From the NCBI RefSeq assembly GCF_029873635.1, contig NC_080420.1, positions 55,203,457 through 55,267,456 on the forward strand: 64,000 nt of DNA, written 5' to 3'. The stretch comes from Malania oleifera (taxonomy: Eukaryota; Streptophyta; Magnoliopsida; Santalales; Ximeniaceae). Each line of letters opens with the position of its first letter. The stretch's first letter is position 1. The position numbers were made by a program, and so were the translations under genes. This document shows, one piece after another, positions 22,147-34,059 of the stretch. The notes beneath the pieces were generated by a model that saw nothing but the letters and a program-made list of their open reading frames with translations, was not told the origin of the DNA and did not search any database.

Positions 22147-24562
22147 AGACCCATTTCACACCAATAGTTTTACAGCCCTTTGGGAGATTTGTTAGCTCCC
22201 GAGTCTTGTTCTTCTCGATGGATTGAATCTCTCATCCATCACTTTTCTCCATTTTTCTTCTTCGTTAGCCTCCTCAAAGCTAACCAGGTCACTAGTCAAC
22301 AACAAACAGTATAGAGTAACATACTGTTTTATAACTTTTGTATTTTCATACAGATTAGCTAGGGTACGGGCTCCTCTAGACCACATGTCTGAGATTTCAT
22401 GCTCAATTCATGATGGAGCTTCATTCCTCTATGGTGAATGGAAACCATGTGGAGGTGTCTGCAGTTCAGGAACTTATGACTCAATAGCCACTTCTCCTGT
22501 TTATTTGGGTTCTTCTCCTTCAAGCATCAATTCCGCATCTTTAGAAGATTCAGCATGGTCCCAATTCTAGGATTCATTTTCTCCAAATATGACATCCAGT
22601 TTGAAAATGACTTTCTTGTTGGTGGGATTGTAGAGTCGAAATCCCATGGTGTTGTCGTTGTATCCAACAAGGATACACTTCTCTCCTTTGTCTTCCAACT
22701 TTGTCCTTCTTGCCTCTGGGATCTTGGCATATGTTATGGAACCAAACACTCCAAAATGACTCACACAGGTCTTGTGAGTACTCCAAGTTTCATGTGGTGT
22801 CTTTGTATCAAGACTCTTCGCAGAACACCTGTTGAGCAGATAGACTGCACATAACACTGCTTCTACCAAAAAACTTTTGGGCACATTCTTATCTTTTAAC
22901 ATGCTCCCGGCCATGTTAAGGATCATGCAGTTCTTCCTCTCAACTACATCGTTCAACTAGGGTGTGTAGGTTGGTGTGAATTGGTTTTGAATCCTTGGTT
23001 GCCTAAGGAATTCCTTGAAATCTTCTTCCTTGTACTCTCCTCTTTGCTCTAATCGTAGTGACTTGATGCAATAGCCACTCTACTTCTCCACGAGAGTTTT
23101 GAACTCTTTGAATTTGTTAGACACTTCTAACTTCCTTTTCAGGAAGTAAACCCAAGTCTTCCTACTATAATCATCAGTAAAGGTGAGAAAGTGATGGTTC
23201 TGTCCATTTGAAAATAGGTTTAATGGACCACACACATCTGTGTGTACTAGTTGGAGTGGCGTGGTCAATCTCTAGTCGACTTGCTATCTAAAGTTGTTTC
23301 TGTGTTGCTCGCTCAGAACACAACTTCACATATCTTATTTGGATGTTGAATGTTGGGTAAGTTGTTCACCATATTCTTTCTTCCCAACTGCTTCAAGCTT
23401 TCAAAGTTTAGGTGTCCAAACCTCATATGCCATAGCCAATCTTTGTTGTTGATAATGGCGCTTAGACATCTTGGCGTGTCATGATAGATGGCAAGAGAGA
23501 ACATCCGATTCTTTTCCATAGAGACTCAAGTGACGAGCTTACCTTGAGCGTCTGATATCACTATTTTCTTATCTCTAAGCCTCATTCAGTAGCCTTTCTC
23601 AACAAGCTTTCCTAAACTCAAGATTTTAGTCTTCAATCATGTCTGGAACATAATAGACGTTGGAGATGAAAGTGTGACTCCGGTCTTCTGCTTAATCAAA
23701 ACATATTTTCGCCCTCAGACTGGTACTTCAGAGAGATCTCCCCCTAAACTTTCTCATCAAGTTCAATGAATAGATTCTTTCTGCCAGTCATATGATTGTT
23801 GGCTCCAAAGTCGAGGCACCAAACACTTTAAACCTGGGTTGAGTTGTGTGCCATTAGCATCAACGACTCTCCAGCTACATCTTTAATTTCGGCAAGGCTA
23901 GCCTCCTAGCTAACCTTTTCTTGTTGTTGCTCCCAACACTCATTGCTATAGTGGCCAAACTTATGGCAATTATAGCACTTAGTTTTCTTTTATCAATGTT
24001 CTAACAGTTGTTGTACCTGCCACCTCTTCTTCCACGTCCTCTTCCTCATGGGATGTTGTTCTGTTGTCCACGTCCTCCTCTCATGGAACCTTGTCCGCCT
24101 CAGCCTTCTCCTCTAGATTTGGTATATCCAGATCCTCTTCCACAAGATCTTCAACCCCGTGCTCGTCCTCAATGCGAGGTCCCCCCTTTCTCGTGTCTCC
24201 CATCAGTCAAAGATAGTTTTGACTATGAGACTTGTTCCACTGACATACTATCATTTCTTATTTTCACCTTATGCTCCTAAGTTTGCAAAGATCCTATGAA
24301 CTCTTCTACACACATGGTCTCTTGATCTTTCCTTTCTTCCACTATGACGACTATGTAGTTGAATTCTGGTTCCAAATATCACAAATATTTTTCACATATC
24401 TTCATGTCTGTGAGATTCTCTCCATTTTTCCTTAATTGGTTCGATACAACCATTACCCGAGTATAGTAATTGGAAATGGACTCACATGACTTCATTCGCA
24501 AGGATTCTTCTTCACCGCGTAGAGTTTGGAGGCGAATCCTCTTCACTTTGTTGGCTCCTCGA
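22147..24562 (-). pseudogene. Copia gag-protease-integrase-RT N-terminus remnant
   Basis: Read right to left on the minus strand: partial gag with UBN2-like VKRIRLQTLRGEEESLRMK (24480-24560); an Arg/Gly-rich tract and a CCHC knuckle CYNCHKFGHYSNEC (about 23940-23985); a degraded protease; the gag-pre-integrase zinc site (WLWHMRFGHLNFESLKQL, 23313-23519); the integrase core (HTDVCGPL, TFTDDYSRKTWVYFLKRK, 23080-23268); the integrase C-terminal part (VVERKNCMILNMAGSML, GVFGSITYAKIPEARR, 22567-22956); and the start of RT (VSFEEANEEEKWRKVMDE, then after a frameshift IEKNKTRELTNLPKG). RT stops exactly where the CACTA end lies. The lineage differs from the SIRE-like elements; there are many frameshifts and stops. 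Confidence 0.88.
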
Positions 24563-24637
24563 CGAGGTGACGTGGCTCGTCGACGAATCCCACAGTATAA
24601 ATAGGGTTAAATGAGATTTTTCTGTTCATTTTTTGCA

Positions 24638-24682
<45 letters not shown>

Positions 24683-26458
24683 CTTTGATTTCTCCTCCTT
24701 CTCTCTAAGTTTTTGGGCTATATTTTCTCCGATTCAACCATCTGAAGCCACCACGACACTCCTAGAAAAGTTCTCTACAAGTCTGCTAGAGCGGATCGTC
24801 GATGGGACTGAGTTGGAAAGCATCCCAAATCTAGGGTAAGGCTTTCTACTCAGTATTTTCCTATTTGACAGTTGTAGAAAGTGTTGTACGTATTGAAATA
24901 CTGAACTTTAGTTCTAGGAAATGTTGTTTTCAGGGTATTGAACAAGTAACCCTACAGGTGCAGGAGTGTTTGATTTAGGGGCTTTTCAGGACACAGGTGA
25001 GGGGATAAACTAAGCTAGTATTTTATGAAAAATATGTATAATATTTTAGCATTTGATTTTAGGGAAATAAATATATTTATATATGATTTATATTTGGGAA
25101 AACACTGTTGAAAATGATGGTATATTGAATATACAAAAAATCTGTTTAGTGTGGCATAAGTAGAAATTGTTATGAAATACTGTTTTCTGAGAATGTGTTA
25201 ATGATAAGGATTTTTATAATGAAAAATTGGCGTACGGGCCGAGATTTTTATATATGTTTGCCGGCGTATGGCCGAGCTATGTGTATGATTTGCCGGCGTA
25301 TGGGCCTAGCTATGGAAATGATTTGCCAGTGTATGGGCCGTGCTACGGAAATGATTTTCCAGGGTATAGGTCGAGCTATGGAAATGATTTGCCAGCGTAC
25401 GGGCTGTGCTATGGATATGATTTGTCGGCGTACGGGCCGAGCTATGGTAAAATATGAAATATTGGTGTACGGGCCGATGATTTTCATGACATACGTATAT
25501 ATGTAAAATGATATGATTGATTTGATAATTAATGATATGAAATATCCATGTATCACAGTTTCAGTATATGTTATATGATATTAGAACCTGGTTGGTTTGG
25601 TCTAGGCTAGCACTTGCACAGTACCGTTGTTATGTGTCCATGGTCATCATGATCATGATATTTGTGTTAACGCTGCTATACGGAGTGGTGTGAGATTGGA
25701 TGGTCGGTGTGATTTTTAAGAAGTGTGTGAGTGCCCCTAGTGTACGGACCAGGTCTAGCAGACCCATCAGACTTACAAACTGTACTTTTGACTTGGCAGT
25801 GGTTGGCCAACCATTGTTAGGTCCCACCTTCGGGCCACACAACCCAGTCATATGGGGGTAATACATGACATTAGCCAACTAACCTACCAGAATTGTTTTT
25901 GTATTATTATTTATATGAGATGAACTATGCTATGGAAACCATTATGTCCTTCCATGTTTGATTACACATGTTTTCCCATAAATGATGTATATACAGATTT
26001 ACTGGTTATGTTAATGATTATATGTATATCACAGAAATGCTTATGTTGTCACACACTAATGTTAGTTTATTTCCCTTACCAAGAGGTGTCTCACTCCAAA
26101 ATTTTATAAACATTTCAGTAGCCCCTGATAGGAGAGCAGGTAAAGCCCCGCTGATCTAGTACCGTTGGTCTGCCCTTCCAGAAGGGTAAGTATTTTGATA
26201 AGGTCAGATACATTATGTGGGATGGCCCTAAGATATCCTTTGGGTTGTGTAATGTGTATATATAAATACAATGGTAGTAGTAACTCTGTATTGTGATGTA
26301 TGGTATAATGAGGTGTTTGTGATTTATGTTTCCTGCAGCATAGGCTACCGTGATGTGTTTTCAATGTATCCATGGTACCCACGGGTCCAGATGGATTATG
26401 ATCTACTGAGTTTTGTGATATTTTAATATGGAAAAAAATGTGAAAATTAAGCAGTTTG

Positions 26459-26461
<3 letters not shown>
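24563..26461 (+). repeat. Ty3/gypsy LTR, 5' truncated, with minisatellite
   Basis: Plus-sense LTR remnant: CTCGTCGACGAA dyads and a TATA box (TATAAATAGG, 24596-24605), then a CT microsatellite (24642-24679), a 33-bp minisatellite (25228-25470), the conserved gypsy-LTR block (26045-26096), and an end resembling AAGCAGGTCGTTACA (here AAGCAGTTTGTCA). The 5' U3 is lost where it abuts the copia remnant. No gypsy coding sequence is attached. The short frames in the minisatellite are not genes. Confidence 0.65.
25228..25470. repeat. 33-bp minisatellite
   Basis: Seven or so copies of GGCGTATGGGCCGAGCTATG plus GAAATGATTTGCC. The unit length is divisible by three, so all copies stay open in several frames on both strands (Tyr-Gly-Pro-Ser-Tyr repeats). 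This explains the apparent coding potential. Confidence 0.92.

Positions 26462-26490
<29 letters not shown>
26461..26490. repeat. (AT)n microsatellite, left of the SIRE-like insertion
   Basis: Thirty bases of AT repeat end exactly at the LTR start TGTTGAC. The repeat continues right of the element (36135-36155), so the insertion was into the microsatellite and any duplication of ATATA or TATAT is cryptic. Confidence 0.9.
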
Positions 26491-26495
<5 letters not shown>

Positions 26496-27824
26496 ACTTT
26501 ACGAGTCCAATCCAATTTTGATAATGACAAATCAGTTAGTATTTGATCTATGCATTGAGTTTGTGAACAGGAACCATATTAAGCATGCACAAGAGGATAA
26601 CGAGTCGTGGAAAGTCATAAAGTAAAGCATGCATATCTTGACAAAATTCATGGAACTCAAAGAGTACGAGAATGAAGATGCAAGCGGCAAAGTTCAAGAA
26701 CGTCATGGGAATGGGTACTTAGAACTCATTTATTTACATTTTTGTATGATTTAATTTGAGACTCGACATATACCCTAGAATGACTTTAGGACTCATGCAT
26801 TTCATGAACATCATTAGGGGACATTCATGGACTTAGAAATATTGTTAAAACCTTGAAAAATGTTTTTATAAAAGAGCCAAGAAATAGAGAAAAGCAGATT
26901 TTTAAATTAGAAACAAAAATTTCAGAAAAATGACACTTTGGTAGCCTGAACTCAACCTCAGTCGCCTGAAGAATTTCTTCAAGAGCCTGAAGATTAAGTT
27001 TGCTAGCCTAAAGAATTAATGGGAAACACAGAAACTGGTCGAGGCACTTCGGTTGCCTGAACCTAGAACTTCAGGCGCCTGAACTCGCCACTTCAGGTGC
27101 CTGAACCTCACTTTAGGTGCCTGACCCTATATTCCAAGTTAATTTTTCAAAGCTTTAAGGGACTTCGGTCGCTTGGGCTTTGACCTTAGTCGCCTGAACT
27201 TGTGGGAAAACTTAAAAATCTGATTTTTATTAAACGAACTCGCGAGATATTTTTTTGATCCAACGATTGAGGTCATATCTAAGAGTAAGACACTATATAT
27301 ATTGAATATCTAAACCCTAGTACAGGAGCCAAAACGGAAAGAGAAGAGAAGAGAACTTCGGTTTAAAAGAGAATTGAGAAATTTGAGCATATTGATACAC
27401 GATTGCCTACACTCTAGCTTCTATTCATCAAGCTTAGGCAAATCTACTCCGAAAATCAAAAGGGGATTCATTTACACAACTTTGTTTCTTTTGGTATTGA
27501 GGTTTGGTTGATTCATTTAGCTTTTCCAAAAGATTCTCATATCAACATCTGTTATTGAATATCTTTAGAGAAGTTTGATACTGAGTTTTTCAAATTCATA
27601 AAAAGATTCTTTGTGACAAGTTGAATACTTGAGAAAAATTTTATTTGGCCATTGTTTAAAGAGTAATCATTCAAGTGTATTCAAAGTTAAAGACGTGATA
27701 TTTTGGTAAATTCTAAACTAATTGATTAGATATCCTAAGAAATGCATAACTATATCTATACATATTGAAGGATAGTTTCTGAAAAATCATATATTAAGTT
27801 TTTGATACATACATACATATATAC

Positions 27825-27855
<31 letters not shown>

Positions 27856-28667
27856 CATACACACACATTAGGGCAAATACTACCAAGATCACATTGAGAT
27901 TGAAACCTTGAGAGAAATATTTTTTTTGACAAATTGTGTCAAATCTTTGCAATCTTCAAAGTTGTTTTTGTATTCAAAGATTTAACCTAAGTTCTCCAAA
28001 GTAGTGATTTACATAAATATTTTTGGGAGATTTGATAAAAAGAATTTTGTGTGGAAGCATATCAAGCATAAACGATTGCATCGTTTCATACATGCTGAGC
28101 TTCAATTTTAATCATATGTTAATGTATTAGGAATTTGAATTGTACTCACTAGCTTTTGTTGGAAGCAATTTTGAGTGTTTTATAGATTCATTGTATTCAC
28201 GGTTTGGCTTGTGAATCGAAGTTTAAGGAGAGAGTTGTATCTCTTGTAAGCAATGGAGTAGGAGGGAGTTGTACCTCTTGTAAGCAGCGGATTGTAAGGG
28301 AAGCTCAGTCCCAATTTTAAGGAGTAGGAATTTTAGTGAAATCCTTGAGTGGGTTGCTCAAGGCGAGGACGTAGGCCGAGTTGGCTGAACCTCGTAAAAA
28401 TTGCGTTTGTCTTCTCTCTTTCCTTAACTTTTTACTTTCCACATTACACTTTATTATTCGTATTGCATGTTGAATGTATGTTGAATAACTCTACACACGT
28501 TTAATTGGGTAAAAAGAACTTGTAGATAAAATCAATTTAAGTTAGTTATAAATCCTAGTAATTGGTTTGGTAAATATACAAATAGGGATTAAGTGGTAAA
28601 TAGGTTCAAAGAATTTTAAATTCCCAATTCACCCCCTCCCCCTCTTGGGATTACACCTTAATCAACA
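26491..28667 (+). repeat. 5' LTR of the SIRE-like element
   Basis: 2.18 kb from TGTTGACTTTACGAGTCC to TTAATCAACA. It has a TATA box at 27292-27303, the TTCAGGCGCCTGAAC-type array at 26938-27205, ACAT/AT microsatellites near 27810-27855, a perfect hairpin at 28343-28363, and the CCCAATTCACCCCC block near the end. Confidence 0.93.
26938..27205 (+). promoter_or_regulatory. TTCAGGCGCCTGAAC-type dyad array
   Basis: About ten copies (for example CTTCAGGCGCCTGAAC, CTTCAGGTGCCTGAACC), ending about 90 bp before the TATA box at 27292. The partner array in the 3' LTR is at 34497-34775. Confidence 0.55.
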
Positions 28668-28684
28668 TTTGGTATCAGAGAGGG
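28668..28684 (+). other. Primer binding site of the SIRE-like element
   Basis: TTTGGTATCAGAGAGGG directly follows the LTR end AATCAACA; it is complementary to the initiator-Met tRNA 3' end. Confidence 0.92.
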
Positions 28685-28722
28685 TTTACATAGACTTAAT
28701 AGTTATTTGTAAAAAAGATCAC

Positions 28723-30338
28723 ATGACACATATCGGTGTAATTCCATTTAGTGAGGGACACTCATCCACTAGACCACCTATTTTCTGTGGTGTAAATTAA
28801 ACCTATTGGAAACGTCAGATGAGCATATATCTATTGGACGTAGATTGGAAGGTATGGAAAATAGTGACCAAGGGAAATCATATTCCCATGAAAAAATTGA
28901 TAAGATTAATGTTCCTAAAACTGAAGATGAGTATACAAAGGAAAACTGGAAATCAGTACAAATCAATGCTACTGCCATCAACTTGCTTTTTTGTGCATTA
29001 GATGTCAATGAATTTAATAGGGTAATGGCATGTAACTCGGCTAAAGAAATTTGGGAAAATTAGAAGTTACATATGAAGGCACTAAGGAAGTAAAAGATAG
29101 TAGGATAGACATGCTTACCAGTGAATATGAAGCATTTAAAATGACTGTTGATGAATCTATACAATCCATGTACACTAGATTCACACACATCATTAATTTT
29201 TTAAATGCACTTGGAAAGACTTACCCTACTTATGAGTTGATCAGGAAAATACTTAAGGAATTACCTCTAGTGTGGAAAGCAAAAGTTACGGCAATAGCAG
29301 AAGGGAGAAGTCTTAAGGAGTTATCGGTGGATGAACTCATTGGATCGCTCATCACCTATGAGCTGGCAATAAATGAGAGAAAGAATGAGAAGTGATATGG
29401 ATATGGATGACGACATGGCCCTGCTTACAAAGAAGTTCGTCAAGTCCTTGAAAAAGAATAAGAAGTTCAATAGAAAATTCTGGAACTCTAAATCAGAAAG
29501 AGCAAAGTCTAGCATGAAGAAAAAGAAGGAGGATCTTCCAACATGCTACAACTGCCGAGAGGTTGAACACATCAAGCCTGAGTGTCCCAAACTAGTGAAA
29601 GCCTCAAAGAAAAAGAAGAAGGTGCTAAAAGTCAGTTGGGATACACACAACACTAGCTGTTCAGATTCTGAATCTAGTGACGATGAGATTGCCAATCTGT
29701 GTCTAATGGCACATGATGACCTTGAGGTACAATCATTATTTTCATCATATTCGTATTATTCTAGTGATTCTGAAAATGAAAATGATATGATTTCATATGA
29801 TGAACTAAAGCAAGAATACATGTACTCAATTAAAGTGCTCGAGAAGAAAACAAAGAAAATTTCTGAGTTGAAAAGTAAAGTCGAAGAACTTTCAAGTTTA
29901 GTTTAACGTCAAAATAAATCTCATCCATCTTTCATAAGAGACAAAGATTTGAAAATTTAGGAGTTAGAAAAGGATTTCAAAGATAAATTTGAAATTATTT
30001 ATAAATTTACTGAGGGACAAAACAATTTTGAAAAGCTCCTAGGATCTCAAAGAAATTTCCTAGAAAAGGAAGGGCTTGGCTTTAATGGGAAGGAAAATCT
30101 AAAAAAGAGACATCTTTACATGGGTTATTTTACAAGAGAGTCAAAGTCATTTTTTCCAACTAAGAATTATCATAGAAATACTACATGCTTTAAATGTAAA
30201 AGGTTGGGTCACATAAAGTTTGACTGTCTTTTCAAAAATAAAGATGTCAAAATCAAGAAAGTATGGAAGGTCAGAGGAGAATCTAACACTAACCTCCCTG
30301 GACCCAAGAAAATCTGTGAACCAAAGCTAATTGTTTGA
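28723..30338 (+). pseudogene. Copia gag (capsid-like, two knuckles, coiled coil)
   Basis: The ATG at 28723 opens MTHIGVIPFSEGHSSTRPPI, ending at a stop after CGVN. It continues in other frames with LLFCALDVNEFNRVMACNSA (to 29063), then LEVTYEGTKEVKDSRIDMLT to INERKNEK (29051-29395). Knuckle 1 is CYNCREVEHIKPEC (29547-29590, with the usual Gly before His replaced by Glu), in an acidic/Lys-rich frame 29373-29906. A coiled coil spans 29800-30060, and knuckle 2 is CFKCKRLGHIKFDC (about 30187). At least three frame breaks separate these parts. Gag would form the virus-like particle and bind the RNA; this copy cannot make it intact. Confidence 0.9.
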
Positions 30339-31430
30339 TTGTGTCTTGCAGATATGCTTAAGATCAGCATTCTCAAAAGACAGATGGTATATGGATAGCG
30401 GATGCTCACATCACATGACCGGGGATATAGCGAAGTTCACACCCAAGGATGAAGGGTTTGTTACTTTTGGAGATAATGCTAAGGGAAGGATCACAGGTGT
30501 AGGTAAAGTCGGTAATGATTCCTCACTCATTATAGATGATGTTTTACTAGTTAAAGGTTTAAACCACAAATTATTGAGCATAGCCCAACTATGTGATAAG
30601 GGTTACAAAGTTTCTTTTGAACATGACAAGTGCATAGTTGAACACAAAACTGATAATAAGATATTGTTCACTGTTAAGCGTCATGAAAACATATATACCA
30701 CTAGCTTTGATAACTTAATTTCACAGAGCATGACATGCTTATCTGCTATGAACTAAATTAGCTGGATTTGGCATAGGAGACTAGGACACGTAAATATGGA
30801 TTTAATCTCAAAACTTGTTAAGAAATAACTAGTTAAGGGACTGCCTAAGACTAAATTCGTACAAGATAAAATCTGTGATGCATGCCAACTAGTAAAACAA
30901 GCAAGGACAAGCTTTAAGAAGAAGAAAGAAATCTCCACTACTACCCCACTCCAAATGCTACACTTAGACTTATTTGGTCCAAACCCAATTCAGAGTTTTG
31001 GAGGAAAATCATACGCATTTGTTATAGTTGATGATTTTTCAAGATTCACATGGATATTATTCTTAGGTCACAAAGATGAAGAGTGTGAACAATTCATAAA
31101 CCTGTGCAAGAAAATACAAATGAAAAGGGATATACAATCACTAAAATTCAAAGTGATAGGGGTAGAGAATTTAAAAATCAAGGCATGGAAAACTATTGTA
31201 ATTCATTAGGAATTGCCTATAATTTTTCAACTCCTAGAACACCACAACATAATGGTGTAGTTGAAAGGAAAAATAGGTCTATACAAGAAATGGCCAGAAC
31301 TATGCTTAACGAACATAAATTACTTAAATATTTATGGGCTGAGGCAGTGAATACCACCTGCTATGTGCTAAATAGAGTTTTGATTAGACCATCACTTAAT
31401 AAGACTCCTTACGAATTATTGAATCCATAG
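30331..31430 (+). pseudogene. Copia protease and integrase
   Basis: Protease: RWYMDSGCSHHMTGD (about 30385) carries the D-S-G catalytic site. The gag-pre-integrase segment has ISWIWHRRLGHVNMDLI, but a stop follows AMN and another lies before LVKGLPK. Integrase core: LHLDLFGPNPIQSFGG, VDDFSRFTWILFLGHKDEE, then after a +1 shift QSDRGREFKN, FSTPRTPQHNGVVERKNRSI and EAVNTTCYVLNRV. The stop after LLNP (31430) precedes the connection to RT. The equivalent regions are split around the insertion at 354-7731 in the outer element. Confidence 0.93.
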
Positions 31431-33438
31431 ACCAAATATATCATATTTTCATGTCTTTGACTGTAAATGCTTTGTGCTTAGAGATAATGAACATTTAGGA
31501 AAATCCGATGTGAAATCAGATGAAGGTATCTTCCTAGGGTATGCCTTAGATAGTAAAGCCTATAGACTGTATAACAAACGAACATTAACGGTTATAGAAT
31601 CTATTCATGTTGTGCTCGATGAGTCAAAACCCTTCTCCAAAAGAGTTGATGAAGATGAAGTTGAAATAAATAAGGAATTTGAAAAACTATCCATTGAGAA
31701 TGATTCAGAAAAGAAAAATGAACTTAAGGAACCGTCCACTGAAACTATTCAAATTGAAGATGAGGTTAATGAACCACCTAAAGAATGGAAATATATAAAG
31801 AATCATCCTATTGATCAAACAATAGGTGAACCATTACATGGAGTAGCCACTCGATCCTCTCTTAGGAATATGATTAGTCACTTTGCATTTCTATCTCAAG
31901 AAGAACCTAAGAATGTGAGTGAAGCTATAGAGGATGAATCATGGGTGTTGTCCATGAAAAAAAATTAAATTTGTTTGAGAGAAACAAAGTATGGACATTA
32001 GTTCCCAGACCTGAGGATAAGTCAATCATTGGAACAAAATGGATATATAAAAATAAAAAGGATGAACATGGAATAGTTGTGAGAAATAAGGCTAGACTAG
32101 TAGCTCAAGGATATAACTAGGAAGAAGGTATAGATTTTGAAGAAACCTTTGCACCTGTAGCTAGGATGGAAGTCATATGAATGCTTTTAGCATGTGCAGC
32201 TTTTAAGGAATTCAAGTTATATCAAATGGACGTCAAAAGCACATTTTTAAATGGCTACATAAATGAAAAAGTGTATGTAGAACAATCCTCATGTTTTGAA
32301 AACCATAAGAATCCAGATCACATGTATAGACTGACAAAAGCCTTGTACGATTTGAAGCAAGCTTCTAGAGTTTGGTATGAAAGGCTAAGCGGTTTTCTAT
32401 TAGAAAATGGATTTATAAGAAGGAAAAATAGATACAACTCTATTCATAAAGACTAAGAAAGATGACATCCTCCTAGTCCAAGTATTTGTAGATGATATTA
32501 TATTTAGAGCTACAAATAAAGAGTTGTGTGATGAATTTGCAAATACTATGCAGAATGAATTTGATATGAGCATGATGGGTGAACTAAATTTCTTCCTAGG
32601 ACTTTAGATCAAACAAGCAAAACATGGAATCTTTATAAATCAATTGAAGTACATTAGAGATCTACTCAAAAATTTTAATATGGAAGATGGAAAAATACTA
32701 GGTACACCTATAAGCGCTTCATTGAAATTAGACAAAGATGAACAAGGTATCCTAGTAGATGTCAAGCTATATCGTGGAATGATAGGTAGCTTATTATATC
32801 TGACTGCTAGTAAACCTGATACAATGTTTAGCGTATGTTTTTGTGCAAGATTTTAGTCTACACCAAAAGAGTAACATTTGTTAGCCGTTAAATGAATACA
32901 TAGATACCTAATAGGAACCGTGGAAATTGGATTATGGTATCCTAAGTACACATCTTTTGAGATTATCAACTATTCAGATGCTGATTTTGCGGGTAGCAAA
33001 GCGGATAGGAAGAGCACTAGTGGTACTTGTCATTTCTTAAGACATTCCTTAGTCTCTTGGTTTTCCAAGAAACAAAATTCAGTAGCTCTTTCCACAACAG
33101 AGGCTGAATACATAGCAGTAGGTAGTTGTTGTGCTCAAGCGCTATACATAAAGCAACAACTAAAAGATTTTGGATTAAGTTATGAAACAATCACTAGAAG
33201 ATGCGATAATACAAGTGCAATAAACATTTCAAAGAATCTCATATTACATTCATGAACTAAGTATATAGAGATACGACATCACTTTCTCCGTGATCATGTG
33301 CAAAAAGGGGATGTGACACTTGAGTTTGTATGCACAGATGAACAATGGGCAGATATATTCACGAAACCACTTGCGGAAGATAGGTTTATCCAAATTAGGC
33401 GTGAATTAGGCCTGATGCATAGTCGAGAGGTTGCTTAG
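31431..33438 (+). pseudogene. Copia reverse transcriptase and RNase H
   Basis: 31474-31968 encodes the linker (FLGYALDSKAYRLYNKRTL, GVATRSSLRN, EAIEDESWVLSM). RT follows in pieces: VPRPEDKSIIGTKWIYKNKK, TFAPVARME, FKLYQMDVKSTFLNGYINEK, the catalytic LVQVFVDDIIF (about 32475-32505), GELNFFLGL, GTPISASLKLDKDEQG and SLLYLTASKP. RNase H: NYSDADFAGSKADRKSTSGT, SVALSTTEAEYIAVGSC and RCDNTSAINISKN, ending LMHSREVA then a stop at 33438. Stops after FNQ(E), RME, FLGL, CARF, PKE and LILHS, plus frame changes, inactivate it. Confidence 0.93.
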
Positions 33439-34045
33439 AATTATATTAGATGACATAATTCAGGGGGAGCATCGTCACTTAAGATGTAATCACTTGATAT
33501 CAAATCAATTATCTTTTGGTATCACATTAATTAACATTTGGTATCAAATCAATCAATCAACTTTTGTGCACATTCGATATAACATTAGTCCACATTTTGT
33601 ATCACATCAATCAATATTTGGTATCCTCACATAATCGTTGAAACTTATGCATTAGCAATTGAGATGGTTGATGTAAAAAAGGGAGAAGTAAATTTTTTTC
33701 CAAATCTAATAGTTGAACAAGATTCAAACTTTAAAATTTCAAAGGGGAGAAGAACATAAGGTTATGTCCACTCACGTATTTTTATTATACATCTTTTTGT
33801 TGATGTCAAAAGGGGGAGAAGAATGAGAAAAAATTATTATTGATGTTATGAAAAAGGGGGAGATATACAAGGGGAGAAGGCAAAAATTATTGAAACATCA
33901 TGAGCATATTTCATTTGGAGGCTAAACACCTTATGTATAAACATGAGCATACTTTCATTTATTAAATATTTGATGCATTAATTGAGGGGGAGCCTTGTTA
34001 GGTGTAACTCATTATATATTTTTTGCTCGTGTATTTGTCATCATC
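33439..34045 (+). other. Non-coding spacer between pol and the 3' LTR
   Basis: Rich in GGGGGAG purine tracts (33463, 33810, 33855, 33985) and GGTATCACATTAAT-like words, with no env-like frame. SIRE elements can carry an env-like ORF here, but none is visible. Confidence 0.65.
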
Positions 34046-34059
34046 AAAAAGTGGGAGAC
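34046..34059 (+). other. Polypurine tract of the SIRE-like element
   Basis: AAAAAGTGGGAGAC directly before the LTR start TGTTGAC at 34060; one T interrupts the purine run. Confidence 0.8.

Noticed and set aside
22223..22854. Plus-strand frames of about 100 aa
   Set aside because: Shadows of the minus-strand copia integrase and RT.
25195..25556. Open frames of 76-103 aa on both strands with Tyr-Gly-Pro repeats
   Set aside because: They are produced by a 33-bp minisatellite in a gypsy LTR; the unit length keeps all frames open. No start context or homology.
33439..34045. Possible env-like ORF between RNase H and the 3' LTR of the SIRE-like element
   Set aside because: No frame longer than about 67 aa and no signal peptide or membrane segment.
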